From Paralvinella palmiformis (lineage: Eukaryota > Annelida > Polychaeta > Terebellida > Alvinellidae), in contig JAODUP010000055.1 in assembly GCA_025642065.1 (NCBI GenBank), positions 550,001-614,000 of the forward strand: 64,000 nucleotides of DNA. Reading direction: 5' to 3'. Each line of letters opens with the position of its first letter. Within the stretch, counting starts at the first letter, position 1. Position numbers and translations under genes: made by a program. Positions 50,428 to 63,263 of the stretch are shown piece after piece. The notes under the pieces are model-generated. The model was not told the DNA's origin and did no database searches. It saw nothing but the letters and a program-made list of their open reading frames with translations.

Positions 50428-53400
50428 CTAGGATACATGTTCCGGTTCCCCATTGGCTAAGACCGTAACAGCTGAAGCGTCTACATGGTTTGTCACAGGA
50501 GTGTCTGCTTTGGACGTTTGAAACACAGTTGCATAGGGAAACAATTTCTGACACTGGGGTCTGTAGGATGCTAGCTGTTTCTCGCAGAGGCCAAATTCTC
50601 CATTTTTCAATGACTCGTACACGTTTTGGACATTCTGAAAGCACCATCAGAGCAATTAAGCAATTAAGGTTTTTCTAGTAGCACAGCTACGCAATCTATT
50701 GCCAAGGATTCTCACAAATATATCAAGCAGATGGAGTTTTCATAAATAGATCAAATGAAAAGATAAAATCATATGTGTCTAGATTAACAATTTAAAATAA
50801 TTAACGAGCTGCCTCACCTCAAGAGAAATCCCTTCAAGATCGGATAGAGTTGTTGCCAGAGTGATGGCTTTATCTTTGGTGCTTGGGTCAAGGAAATACA
50901 TCATCTTGGCTCCTGAAAATAAAAACCCATCATGAACAGTTAGCAGTATAAATGAAGATACAGACAGTTATTTTCACAGACCACTCTGACTCGGAAACTG
51001 GCGATATTTATACATGTTTAAACAACCAACATTTTCAAATGCACCAAACAAATCGTTATTGCCATTTCATGGCCAATATAATTGTAGAAGCCAATTTAAA
51101 TGGCTCAAGTACTCTCCAAATGCAACTAGGTGCAACACACTTTTCAGACATAGCAAGGCAAATATTTAAATCACAATGTGAAAAGCCATTGGGCAAATGT
51201 GCTACCCATTTGGACCAATGGCTGATCAGCAACAATGGCAGGAAAACAAACTGCTACAGCCTTTCCCGAATGATTTTGATCAGATGTATGCGTACAAAAT
51301 ATAACACTAACTAAGTCAGATTTGCATATTATGTTGGCTTCTTTACATATATAGTCAGTAATTATATGACTATTAACTGCAGAAGTCTCTGATATAGCTG
51401 TTTATGCGAACCTGACACAGCACATTAATAACTATGCCAGGGCTCATAACAGCAAACAACACAATATTGCATTCTTTAGGAGGTTTCATTCAAGTTCTTG
51501 AACAAATAAATGTTGAATCTAGCAACAGATATTTGGGCAAATTTTGTGTCTCTTTTGTCCAATCTACAAACTGGTACGCTTTCAGGAGATGCGCATACAT
51601 AGAACCAACTAAAATTAAGTTATTTGGAATTCTCTGATGACATGTGTTGTCATATAAATGCCAAAATTCCCTAGAGACAGCCACTGGCATTATCATGTAC
51701 GGATTGCATGAGAAGATTTCGCTCACATTATAATGATAATCTTGTCTGTTAAAGACATGATTAATTCAATATACTGTAAAAGGCAGATGTCAATATAATT
51801 ATAATTAAAGGGACAGTCCACCCTCAGAAAATAGTTTTTAAATATGTAATGCTTAGAATAGTAACCAAAAATTCAATAATAATAATCACAAAATATACCT
51901 GATGTCATAGGTATAGGGAAATAATCCAAATCAGTGGAGGGCTGCCATTATGGCTGCAATGGAAGCCAGATTCAAAGGCGGGAAGGAGAAAAGTGAAATG
52001 TTACATCAGCAATCTCTAGACTGACACAGATTATAGTTGCTCTCGAGTGTTAATATCTGAGCCAGTTTGAATCATCGTCCTCTTGTAAGGTTCCTTCTGT
52101 CTCAAACTGATATGATTGTATGTCATTCATGACGTAATTTTAACAAGATAATGTTGTTTAATTCTTTTCTCACACTTGTTTACATGCTTTTGTATGGGCT
52201 CTACAGACTTCAGGTCAACCGGATACGCTAAAGTGACGTCAGCAATCAGGAGCTTCCGGTCTCTGTCTAGCTTCAAAATGGCGATTAAATCAGCACTTTG
52301 AACTGGATTATTTAATATGTGGGTGATCGTTTACACATTTTGACATTATTTATGATATTTGTGAGTATAGCTGCATTAGTCCTCAAAATGTAAAATGAAG
52401 GTGGCCCATCCCTTTAAATAGAAATTATCAGATATTGAGTGGAGATCATAAAAATATTGAAATCTGAGTGTATTCACTATTTTAGATAATCTCATACTAA
52501 AATATATTTGGTGAACACGAATTATATGATGAAAACATTTTCAAGCTACAGGAAAATGTTACGTTTATATTTATACCTTTACAGCATAAGCAACAGCCAT
52601 GTGAAACACCATATTCTAAAATTTGACAACACTGAGGAGCAATATTCAGTACAAATGCTGTATAAAAGTGTTAAATAAAATAATCATTAATCAAACCAGT
52701 TCATAAGGGAAATAAACCTAATTTTACTTAGACAGTGTCCTACAACTGCCATGTATAATTTGCATCTGGATTAGTGTCTTTAGATAAAGTGTAAATATTG
52801 TTATCTGCATCCGTGCAGATAAACATTTAGTTCTTAAAACACATTTTAACCACCAAATGAACCACTAATTTAGAATGCACTATTTCAAGTGTAAACATTG
52901 TGTAATCTCCATCCGACCCAGTCCAACAACAGCCAATGTCCGACTGGTGTTTTAAGAGTTGTTTTACTCTAGCTGTTATTGCAAACCTGACATATCAATA
53001 TATGTCAGAGATCTATACAGCACATCAATAAACAAAATATTCTCTGTTATGTATGCAGTTTCAGAAAACTAGGCAATCTCGATTTAAACAGAAACTATTA
53101 CTAAGCAACACATACTGAGTGGAAACACCTAACTTCTGTAGCATACACTGAACAATATACACTAATTATAGCAAAGTAGGTTGTAAACAAATGAATGAAC
53201 CAATATCTTAGCATGTGACCTGTTAATCATTCTCACGAAGATAAACATTCAGTTTAAAAAACAACATTTTAACCACTAAGTGAACCACTAATGCTAAAAT
53301 TTAGAATGCACCGTTTCAAGTGTAAATATTGTAATCTCCATCCGACCCAGTCCAACAACCGCCAATGTCCGACTGGTGTTTTAAGAGTTGTTTTACTCTA

Positions 53401-56400
53401 GCTGTTATTGCAAACCTGACATATCATGGCATGTCAATATATGTCAGAGATCTATACAGCACATCAACAAACAAAATATTCTCTGTTATGTATGCAGTTT
53501 CAGAAAACTAGGCAATCTCGATTTAAACAGAAACTATTACTAAGCAACACATACTGAGTGGAAACACCTAACTCTGTAGCATATACTGAACAATATACAC
53601 TAATTATAGCAAAGTAGGTTGTAAACAAATGAATGAACCAATATCTTAGCATGTGACCTGTTAATCATTCTCACGAAGATAAACATTCAGTTTAAAAAAC
53701 AACATTTTAACCACCAAGTGAACCACTAATGCTAAAATTTAGAATGCACCGTTTCAAGTGTAAATATTGTAATCTCCATCCGACCCAGTCCAACAACCGC
53801 CAATGTCCGACTGGTGTTTTAAGAGTTGTTTTACTCTAGCTGTTATTGCAAACCTGACATATCATGGCATGTCAATATATGTCAGAGATCTATACAGCAC
53901 ATCAACAAACAAAATATTCTCTGTTATGTATGCAGTTTCAGAAAACTAGGCAATCTCGATTTAAACAGAAACTATTACTAAGCAACACATACTGAGTGGA
54001 AACACCTAACTCTGTAGCATATACTGAACAATATACACTAATTATAGCAAAGTAGGTTGTAAACAAATGAATGAACCAATATCTTAGCATGTGACCTGTT
54101 AATCATTCTCACGAAGATAAACATTCAGTTTAAAAAACAACATTTTAACCACCAAGTGAACCACTAATGCTAAAATTTAGAATGCACCGTTTCAAGTGTA
54201 AATATTGTAATCTCCATCCGACCCAGTCCAACAACCGCCAATGTCCGACTGGTGTTTTAAGAGTTGTTTTACTCTAGCTGTTATTGCAAACCTGACATAT
54301 CATGGCATGTCAATATATGTCAGAGATCTATACAGCACATCAACAAACAAAATATTCTCTGTTATGTATGCAGTTTCAGAAAACTATGCAATCTCGATTT
54401 AAACAGAAACTATTACTAAGCAACACATACTGAGTGGAAACACCTAACTCTGTAGCATATACTGAACAATATACACTAATTATAGCGATATAGATAGTAG
54501 ATTGTAAATAAATGAATGAACTCAAATCTTAGCATGTGACTTGTTAATCACTCTCACAAAGATAAACAGTCAGCCCTTAAAACAGATTTTAACCACCAAG
54601 TGAACTGCTATGGCCAAAATTTAAAATGCATTATTTCAATGACATCATAGTGCTGGCTCATTTACTCACTATATAAATTGACTGGTTATCGTGGAGTCTG
54701 TATATACATTACTTGATGAAAGAAAGGTGTTAACATTTTCTAAGTCAATATAGGAAGATACCATGTTGAATAAAAGAAAGTAGCTATTATTGTTATTACA
54801 CACACACACTTTATATTAAAAAATTGCATAGCAACTGTTGCTATGAAACCTGTTATGCAGGTAATAATTAGTACTCAGTCAATTTTGAGTAATGTTTAAT
54901 AGGCAAGGCTAAATTAACTCAAATTATAACTGCACACAAGTCCTGAAATGCATGCAAGATAGTTCATAATTTATTGCTTCCTTAAGGGGACTAATTTAAA
55001 AATATATTTCGAACAGAAACCACACTCAGGAATTAACCTTACCAGTTACCCAGCTCGATGAAATATTTGGTCATCTACAGTGACATAAATAGGGTTTCAA
55101 TCCTGACCTTCCTCACAACATAATCATTGATGCCCATGCTCTAAGCCAGTTGGCCATATAGACGAAATGTTTTGGAAAAGATTTACACAATCTGATTGAA
55201 TAAATTGATGAAACTAGGAAGTAGCAAGAGGAACAAAATACAAACAGTCTCCCAAGAAACATTACTACAAACAGGTCCAGGGAATTATGTTGGTTCAGAC
55301 TGAGGTTTGTGTGGGTACTGTGTGCTAGTAATTATTAGTGAATAATCAATGTGAACTCCGTCCGACCCACACTAATGACTAAGTACACTAGCCTGGTGTA
55401 AAAAGAGATGTTTTACTCTAGCTGTTCATGTACATCTAGCACACAATAGATACGAACTGTGTGCCATTGATGAAGACAGCATATGCTGAAACATATACAC
55501 TAATTATAGCAATATAGATAGTGGGTGGGTTGTAAACAAATGACAAGTAACACAAGATTAAACTAAATTACAAACCTGAAAACGAGTGAGGTAACGATTT
55601 GCTGTTTTTCTTCAGGAACTCATTATTTAATATGATTGCATCACGATCTCCATAGAGAGCCGATATACTTTGCTTTAGCACCTCAGAAACAGTACCGGAT
55701 AGCTTCTGATCTTCCTGAACTGAAATACCAAATAATTATAATACATCAGTCCTACACCAATGCAAACATAATCGAAGTATTGACTCTCAGGATACCTAGT
55801 TAACTAAGCCAGTACCAGGTTAATTTTCAGACATTTTCAAACAAGTTTATCATGTTTATTGAAACCAACTTGATCAATCAGGGTGATTTTATTATAATTA
55901 ATGGTCACAATACAATGTGTATATATTTTCCGTTTTTATGTAGTATGTTTGTTATATAATATTCCAAGCTGTTTAAAGTAATTCCTCCCAACAAACTCAC
56001 AAGGGAGTGGCAGAGAAAGATGAAGCAATTTTTTTACTCTAGATGCTGACATCAAGTGTTTTTTACATCATCAGAGGGATGGCTCCCTGAGCTAATGAAA
56101 TGAATGTATGTAATATCCAACAGATCCAGGTAATACTGGGATTCATACTAAATTACTGCAGAACTGGAAATGTGCAGCAGTGTGCCAACGACTGCACCAC
56201 AGGAGTCGCCACTTCAAATTCAATGAGGCAACAATGGTATATAGTAAGGTCACATACACAAAAAGGATAACACTTGGAATGTTACAAGCCAGCCGAGTAC
56301 CAAATATGCTCATCTATAAGAAATAATGGATTATCTCGTTCTAATTAAGAATTACTAACACAGTTACTAATATGTGCACGAAGATTTATACATAAAATAT

Positions 56401-57192
56401 TTATCAAAAGGATTCAATTAAATTTTCCAGGATATACCAATCATGGAACCATGTGTGATATACTTTTGTAGTATCATACCTTTCCATTTGGAGCCATCAT
56501 TATTTGTTTGGGGAAGGGGGTTTCTCCTGCGATCAGCTTACTGCGATGTCTGATAGTATTTTGGGACCTAATTTTATCCCAACAACAAAATACACGGTCT
56601 CGAGGCATAGCTTTTTACTATGCCTGCACAGTAACCAACCATAGAATAGACTTCTGTTAAATCGTTATGTGATTTATTCACACTTGATGTGGTTAGATAC
56701 AAATTAGGGACACCAGACATCTCTCACTATTGCCCACAACAGTTTGGTTTGTTTAGCAATAAACTTCATCAAATATTCTGGGATGTGGGTGGTTCTAAAG
56801 GAAGATGAATTGACTGGACAAACAGTTTGGTTTGTTTAGCAATACATTTACTAAAATATCCTGGGATGTGGGTATGTTCTCAAGGAAGACGAATTGGCTG
56901 AAGTTTAATTGACTCTAGGACCAAATCCTCATCTTATATAAGAGTATACATGGCAAGTAGAGATTAACAATACAAAAGTTATTTCATGTTTCCTCCTATT
57001 AGCAAACTTTTTGTTGAGTGTCACCTGATTTTAGAAACTTGACTGCACACTGATGGAACAGAGGATGGTTTGGATCTACATTATTACCACGCTTTATTGC
57101 TTGCAGCACTAGAAGTGGCTTTCCTAGAAAAATATAAATATAAAAGGTATTAAAAACACAGCAGGTTTATATTCTAGTGTGTCATAGTTGTT

Positions 57193-57239
<47 letters not shown>

Positions 57240-60200
57240 GAGAAAAAAAGAAAGAAATGCTGTCTAATTTGTGGAGATCACCACTATTCATAATAACTTT
57301 TACACTGCAGAATCAAGTTCGTGTGCAAAGAATAATTAAGGAATACAGTGCATCAGTTTCAGTATTTATCTACTTTCTGTGAAGATCACAGATCTACAAA
57401 CAGACTGAGACGGATCAAGCTGAAACAATTAGTATGGACAGGCCCCCACAATTAAATCAAACAAATGCTTAAAATTACTACATCATAGCATTTCCCCCAA
57501 CAAATATAGCTCACAATACTACCCTCTATGGAAAGGCTGCAATCCTCTAGAATGAAAGATTTCTGAAACAGCTTACATATTGTTACCCTAAAGCTTACCA
57601 AATAAATAAATAAATAAATAAATAAATGAGGAAATATGTGATTATATAAATCTGTATATGTGATTATATAAATTCATATTTGTATGACGGTTTAATAATT
57701 GATAACCAGAAATGACCACCGTTTAAGTCATGCAGTTGTGTGCAAATTAAACAAAGTGTTATGGCCTGTGTCCATCTATTAAAATATAATACATGTGTTA
57801 CTGGTGGAAAATGGATCATATCTACACACGTCGACCATTTTTTGGCAAAGAATTAAATTGACTAACATAATTTACTCGACTCATTTATTGTTTCCCTTAG
57901 GAGTAAGAAAGGTTCACGCATCCCGAACTAGCAGCTATGAGAGAGGTCTGTATCGAAATGTACGGAATTGTCTCCATACGCTATTCAACATCAGTTATAA
58001 GAAATACATTAGCCAATATGAAAACTGTGACTTGCCTTTCCTAGAATAAATTTCATAAGCAAATATATGTGTTTCTATCCTATTTGAAGCAAGCTGCTGT
58101 AATGGCTTCAAAAACTTAACTGCTTCTTCTAATGGTTTTGGTGTCTAGAAAAAAGGACAACATCGTAATTAATATGTATAATAAAAACCTACATCCATAT
58201 TTGCATAGTGAATGATAAGCAGATAATAATGACTGGGCCACAGGCTTCAAGGCTAGTTAATGTTATATTACCTAATCAAACCAGAAAAGCTTTTTATTTA
58301 CGGCACAGCAGCAAAATGGTTATTTAAAAAAATTTAAACAGGACATCGCTGATGGGCTTGATTGGTACACATTCCAAGACAAAGTATCAGCTATTCGGCA
58401 ACAACAGTTAAGAGACTTAAAAAGCGACTCAGATTTGTATGATGTTAAGCAATCAACTAAATGATTTAATGTGTGCATCATTTAGGTACTTGTAATTGGG
58501 GTTAGGGTCTCTCTGTCAGATTGCCAAATAATAAGAAATTCTGTAAATTTATTACAGTGTAATCTCCGCTCATGGAATATGCAAAACCACTGGAGCAATT
58601 AAAAGAAACACATTAGCAACAAAGTACGGTTTAGCCAGCTGCTTTACTGTTTGCCTCAAAGCAGTTCCAAAACCGTTGACAATATTGATATGGCACTCTT
58701 AAAACTAAATGGACACCAGATTGCTGCAAAATGAAATGTACCAATGAAGAGAATATCGAAGTTTTTTTCAATGAGAACGACAGTGTACCTTGACTAGCTT
58801 TTCAGGAACAAGCTCCTCTTCTTTAGGCCCATCAAGCTCTGCATCTGGATTTTTGGCTTTATTTTGTTCCTTTCTCTGCTCTTCCTGTTTTTGCCTTTCT
58901 CGTCTTACTGCCTCCTGCTTTGCCTTTTTCCTTTGTTTGTTCCTCAATTTTTTCAACTCGCTCGGAGATAAATTTTCTGCAGTTTACAAGAAATATACCC
59001 ATATGATTCATTCACTTCTGTTGCGTCACCTAGGAATGATCAGCGCAGCACATTAATGTAAATATAAACTTCTTTGTACTTAACCACAGAGGAACATCTG
59101 ATATCTGTCACAAAACATATAATATTCTAGAATTATTAATGTTTCTTAGTGGATCCTTATTTGATATAAATCCTACTATTACAACAACAACAACTGAATT
59201 AATCTTGTTACATCCCTATCTAGAGATAGTTTGTAATTTATTGCTTCTTCAGGAAGATTAATTTTAAACAAATTAAGAATCTGGAACAGAAAGTATATCC
59301 AAGAGAAAACATAGCCAGTGCTCTCTGGCTAGTTAAAAAACCTAAAAAAACTACAGGCTGGGCCACGAGCAACGAGTCCAGTGTCCTAACCCAACGAGTC
59401 CAGTCTCCTAACCCACTCTTCCACAGATCCAGTTTCATCGAAGATTCTTGGTTACTCAGTCAGAAATCAGACTTAATCATTATCAGTGTTACTTGATGAC
59501 AGCATTCTTGCTACATGGTTGTAAACTATTGCTTAACAGATGTAAGCTACACTCTATGGGAATACAACCTTTATGGCTGAACAGCACTCTCCCCACCATT
59601 AATTTAAAAAAAAAAGTAATGCTTGCATCATGTAGAACAAAAATAAATTCATTGGTCATCATGCACTAATTTTAAAATTTGAAATGCCTAATTGGTGTAT
59701 AATAACCTGTCTGAAACTAGTGGAATCTGTGAACAGACACATACAGTTTGTAACAAAAGTAAAACACAAATAATTATATGGTGTATAGCTCCAGTGTTAT
59801 TAGTGGACAGGCCAAAAATATTTAATTATGGTTACTGCTAAATAACAAACCATTTTCTTTTTGCTGAGCTTCTTCTGATCCTGTATAGGGATGGTCATGT
59901 AAACTCAGATAAATCTGAAGAAAAAAACACAACAGTAGTCTTAACTGATAATAGATAGTTATTACAGCCAAGGAAATTTCCAGGACAAATTATACAACAT
60001 TTATAGGTAATAAATCAAGATAAGTGAGAAAAAGCATATCATATTTATTTAACATATGATCAATTATTGACACTTTTATAGCACAGCCACCTCATCACCC
60101 CTTATATGCCAAAACACAACCACCAACTCACTTTTATAGCACAGCCACCTCATCACCCCTTATATGCCAAAACACAACCACCAACTCACTTTTATAGCAC

Positions 60201-61705
60201 AGCCACCTCATCACCCCTTATATGCCAAAACACAACCACCAACTCACCTCAATGGCTACCCTGGCAGCCTTGAAGTAAAACTTGTGATTCCTGAGTACAT
60301 CCTCCAGCCTGAGCAATTGTACATACGCCCTGAGTGTCATCTTGCGCATGCAGTATGTATGGAAGTCAAACTGATCCTCAATTATCTCTGTAAAATGCTA
60401 TTGAAGCCAAAAAAAAAAGATGCTGTAAATAACCAGTTATCTAAACAAAGAAATGCTCTAGCTAGCTTTATGACAGGTGAAAATGTGGTAAAACCAACTA
60501 CATTGCTTAGAACTGATGTTTTACAAAAATTCATGTCAACTGTTCCTATGAAAGAGTTATGAAATTAACACATGTTTATTTGTACCATTTTTTAAATATT
60601 TGTGACAACCTATGTATGTGTATAAAACTTTGTACGTGCATGATATAAGAAAATAGCTAGTAATATATATATGTACATATGGGGCCCATAGTATGCTATA
60701 CACATATTATTTGAATAATAGATAAATTAACCAATTTATTATACCGCCAAGACTGAGTAAGGAAACATATTACAAAAGCTAAAATGCTAAGAATTTCAGT
60801 GATAAATATGCCATAGGATACATTTTCCAAGCTAGACTTAATGTTAAAGGAATAGTTCACACTGATGGCTTCCTCAAATGGCAGATAGTGTAGTGAAAAG
60901 AAAAAAGGCACATGGATTATGTAGCCATCATAATTCAGATCAATCCAGGTCAGAGATAGGTTTTAGCCAGAAATCCAAAGTAGGGTGTCCACTTTTTGTT
61001 TGCATGGCAAATCCTCAAATCAAACTGTTGCTGATGGGGCATTGTACTAAGTGTGCACGTGTGTGTGCACGCACACACATGGACAACACTGCTCTTTCTA
61101 TTTTCAATATGTCCAAATTAGTCACAGGCCATCCAAAAGTAAAATGCTGGTCACAGATACTCTGGCTTATCCACCCATATGACCGTATCTGACCCCAAGC
61201 TCAAAACTAATACTAACAGTTGTCCCATCAGTTCAATAGACCCATGTAGAAGTTAGTTTTTGGCATGATTATAACAGATAACATTGACGTTTAAGGTTAA
61301 AATGGCGGGATTATCACGGTATTATCGCTCAGCCCTACAATGCAAAGCCTGTCTGGTTTGTTTTGGCTTTTGACGTCATCATGCTTCAGGCTTATTGTAT
61401 ACAGCTTGTACGAAGTGATGTCAGACTTCAGGAGCATCCGGTCTGTGTCTGGCTTCAAAATGGCAATACCCACAGACAAGCTAGTCTATTCTTGCACACT
61501 TTGAACTGCGTTATTTAATATGTGGTTGATCACATCATTTAGAATTTATGTGAACATTTATGTACTAGTCCTCAATACTTCAAATGGAGTTGAAGCGTTC
61601 CTTTAGGAGCCACATGATATTAAATATTTTTTTAAACATTTAAAAGGCAGCAAAACTACAATTCACTCGGGCCTTAATTTGACAATGACTCTGCACACAC
61701 ACACA

Positions 61706-61749
<44 letters not shown>

Positions 61750-63263
61750 TCTAAAGTGGCTCCCCAAGTGAAAACGGTGTGGTCTGTTTCTTTCCCCGAG
61801 TGTCACATTTATCTATGACATGTTCCTCCCCCCCCCCCCTGAGATTGGTACATACCGGTATATTAATTTCTAACTGCTCCAATGTATTGAATGGTCTAAT
61901 TTATGCTGATCTGACATTAAATTGCCAACATTAATCTATCCATTTAGCTCTTAATTGTATGGATATCATTAAGACAAGATTTCTTCCTAGTAAACAAACT
62001 GAATAGTAATTATGATCAAGACGATATATCAACCAAATTTCCACTTTCAATTGATGCATATATCTGTTTGCTAAAAAAAATCCTTTTGAGTTCATACAGG
62101 TAATGTTTGTAGACAGATAACGGACTTGTATCTGTATAAGGAACATATTATTTTAGCTTCGGACACATCTATAAAATATAAGTTTTCCTACTGTTGTTAC
62201 AATTTCTGAAGACTGATCCAAATTAAAAATAATCTGATAAAATCGGAACTGTTTTTTTGCCATACAATTCTATACCATAGACAGCTAGTTTGATTTCTGG
62301 TTAAAAGCCAATCAGAAATGTAGCTGTCAGTTGATTATGCTATTCTATGGATTAATACAAATACATACAATAACATTATATATGCATTGCATATTGACAT
62401 ACAACCAACTTAGAATTCTACTCATATAATGAAGCACATTAAAGAACTACTACCTCCAAATAATCAACATATGGGTTAGTCTAGGATGATAGTACTCTTC
62501 AGAAACACTTACTAAATGTCAATACTTAAAATTCACCCGACAGCTGATTCAGTGTCTATGTATCAAGCTAATTCTATCACTAATACTGAACTGTGGGGTA
62601 TAGTTTCCCCATTAGACTTTGAATTACCTGGCTATACTAGCAATTTTCTCAATATAAGGAAACCAAACCATTAGGCATCTGTCACCTGCCAAACAGTGAA
62701 GTCCAGGTACATTTACCCATCACAGAATGTAATAAAATATGCCAATCATATAATGACAATTCCTGGTCTTCGGTTGGTGATCATATGACAAGTACAGCGA
62801 TCAATAAGTGCTGTATCAAATTTACGGTGGTCAAACTGAAGGAATAATGCAGCCTTATTACCCACTTACCCTATCTATTTCTATACACTTTTTAAGAGCA
62901 TCACCATATTTGCCCACACGTTGATAAGACAAGGCACATTCGATCTGGAACCACATACACTGCATCTCATTTAGGTTTTCCATGGCTGAAACACCTTCCT
63001 GTAATGTAAGAGACATAACATTAATTGGTAAAAAAGAACAACTACATTCCAGTTCAAAATGTCAATACTGAATTCCAGATGATCACTCCGTCTTCAGCTC
63101 ACTTGCTTACCCGAGTAAATTTGGAGCACATATCTTCAGCTTCCTTAACCATGTCTGCCCGTAACATGTACTTTGCACACTTGGAATTCACATATCTATC
63201 AGCTGTATCTAGAGACTGTGCTTCATCGAGACATCTCCACGCCTCTTGAACATTGCCTGCATG
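50428..63263 (-). CDS. NAA15: NAA15, NatA auxiliary subunit, C-terminal 445 aa (5' half beyond the window)
   Basis: NAA15 anchors NatA, the main co-translational N-terminal acetyltransferase, to the ribosome and scaffolds NAA10. Exons: 63263-63111, 62998-62870, 60397-60248, 59914-59851, 58976-58789, 58144-58036, 57123-57025, 55719-55576, 50912-50818, 50634-50428. Visible TPR-repeat segments: [70 protein letters not shown] charged helix follows ([20 protein letters not shown]...), then [32 protein letters not shown] and [11 protein letters not shown]. With human NAA15 about 866 aa, roughly 420 N-terminal residues lie to the right. Junctions are in phase and GT-AG, except one GC-AG intron after 58036. 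Paralogue NAA16 exists only in vertebrates, so NAA15 is the natural name. The first exon listed is internal. Confidence 0.95.
51805..52417. mobile_element. TTAA-flanked inverted-repeat element, copy 1 (piggyBac-like MITE)
   Basis: The left end TTAAAGGGACAGTCCACC and the right end (GGTGGCCCATCCCTTTAA) are imperfect inverted repeats of about 20 bp that include TTAA. There is no transposase frame. An internal block with TCAGGAGCTTCCGGTCTC and CTTCAAAATGGCGAT is shared with 60844-61606. Confidence 0.6.
52805..54640. repeat. 438-bp tandem satellite, about 4 units
   Basis: ATCCGACCCAGTCCAACAA recurs at about 52911, 53340, 53778 and 54216; spacing is 429, then 438 and 438. The middle units are nearly identical and the outer ones diverged, as expected of unequal exchange. 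A diverged half-unit appears at about 55340-55520. No open frame or tRNA promoter was recognised in the unit. Confidence 0.92.
54957..55168 (-). mobile_element. tRNA-like SINE (family C), copy 1
   Basis: The minus-strand head ATGGCCAACTGGCTTAGAGC with GGATTGAAACCC is tRNA-like. The 3' region around TAATTTATTGCTTCCTTAAG recurs at 59225-59432. Confidence 0.5.
55995..56213 (-). mobile_element. tRNA-derived SINE (family B), diverged copy
   Basis: The minus-strand head GGCGACTCCTGTGGTGCAGT, followed by TCGTTGGCACACTG, is tRNA-like. The body (AACTCACAAGGGAGTGGCAG on the plus strand, and a CATCAGAGGG block) matches the SINE at 12400-12757 in diverged form. It lies in a NAA15 intron. Confidence 0.5.
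57195..57239. repeat. CA microsatellite
   Basis: An uninterrupted (CA)n in a NAA15 intron, about 70 bp from an exon. Confidence 0.95.
57600..57627. repeat. AAAT microsatellite
   Basis: About seven AAAT units in a NAA15 intron. Confidence 0.9.
58036..58144 (-). CDS. NAA15: NAA15 exon with a GC splice donor
   Basis: The exon encodes [14 protein letters not shown] to EIYSRK plus one base. The donor is AAAG|GCAAGT, the classic GC-AG consensus. The alternative GT four bases further on gives the wrong frame for the next exon ([12 protein letters not shown]), so GC-AG is the only in-phase solution seen. Confidence 0.85.
59225..59432 (-). mobile_element. tRNA-like SINE (family C), copy 2
   Basis: It shares the TAATTTATTGCTTC block and its AATTTTAAA continuation with 54957-55168. 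The head region shows a short duplicated ACGAGTCCAGT block. It lies in a NAA15 intron. Confidence 0.5.
60071..60247. repeat. 58-bp tandem repeat containing copies of a NAA15 splice donor
   Basis: Three units starting CACTTTTATAGCACAGCCAC lie at 60071, 60129 and 60187. They run up to the 3' end of the NAA15 exon at 60248. On the minus strand the true donor GTGAGTTGG is duplicated in the array at 60189-60184 and 60131-60126. Confidence 0.9.
60844..61606. mobile_element. TTAA-flanked inverted-repeat element, copy 2
   Basis: The left end TTAAAGGAATAGTTCAC and right end GAAGCGTTCCTTTAG resemble the termini at 51805-52417, and the right-hand interior (AGGAGCATCCGGTCTGTG, TTGAACTGCGTTATTTAATA) is homologous. 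The right TTAA has decayed to TTAG. It lies in a NAA15 intron. Confidence 0.55.

Larger units (their letters stand above)
50913..55575 (-). other. NAA15 4.7-kb intron
   Basis: The intron contains a TTAA-flanked element (51805-52417), a 438-bp tandem satellite (about 52805-54640), a SINE (54957-55168) and a diverged satellite-related block (55340-55520). Nothing coding is seen. Confidence 0.65.
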
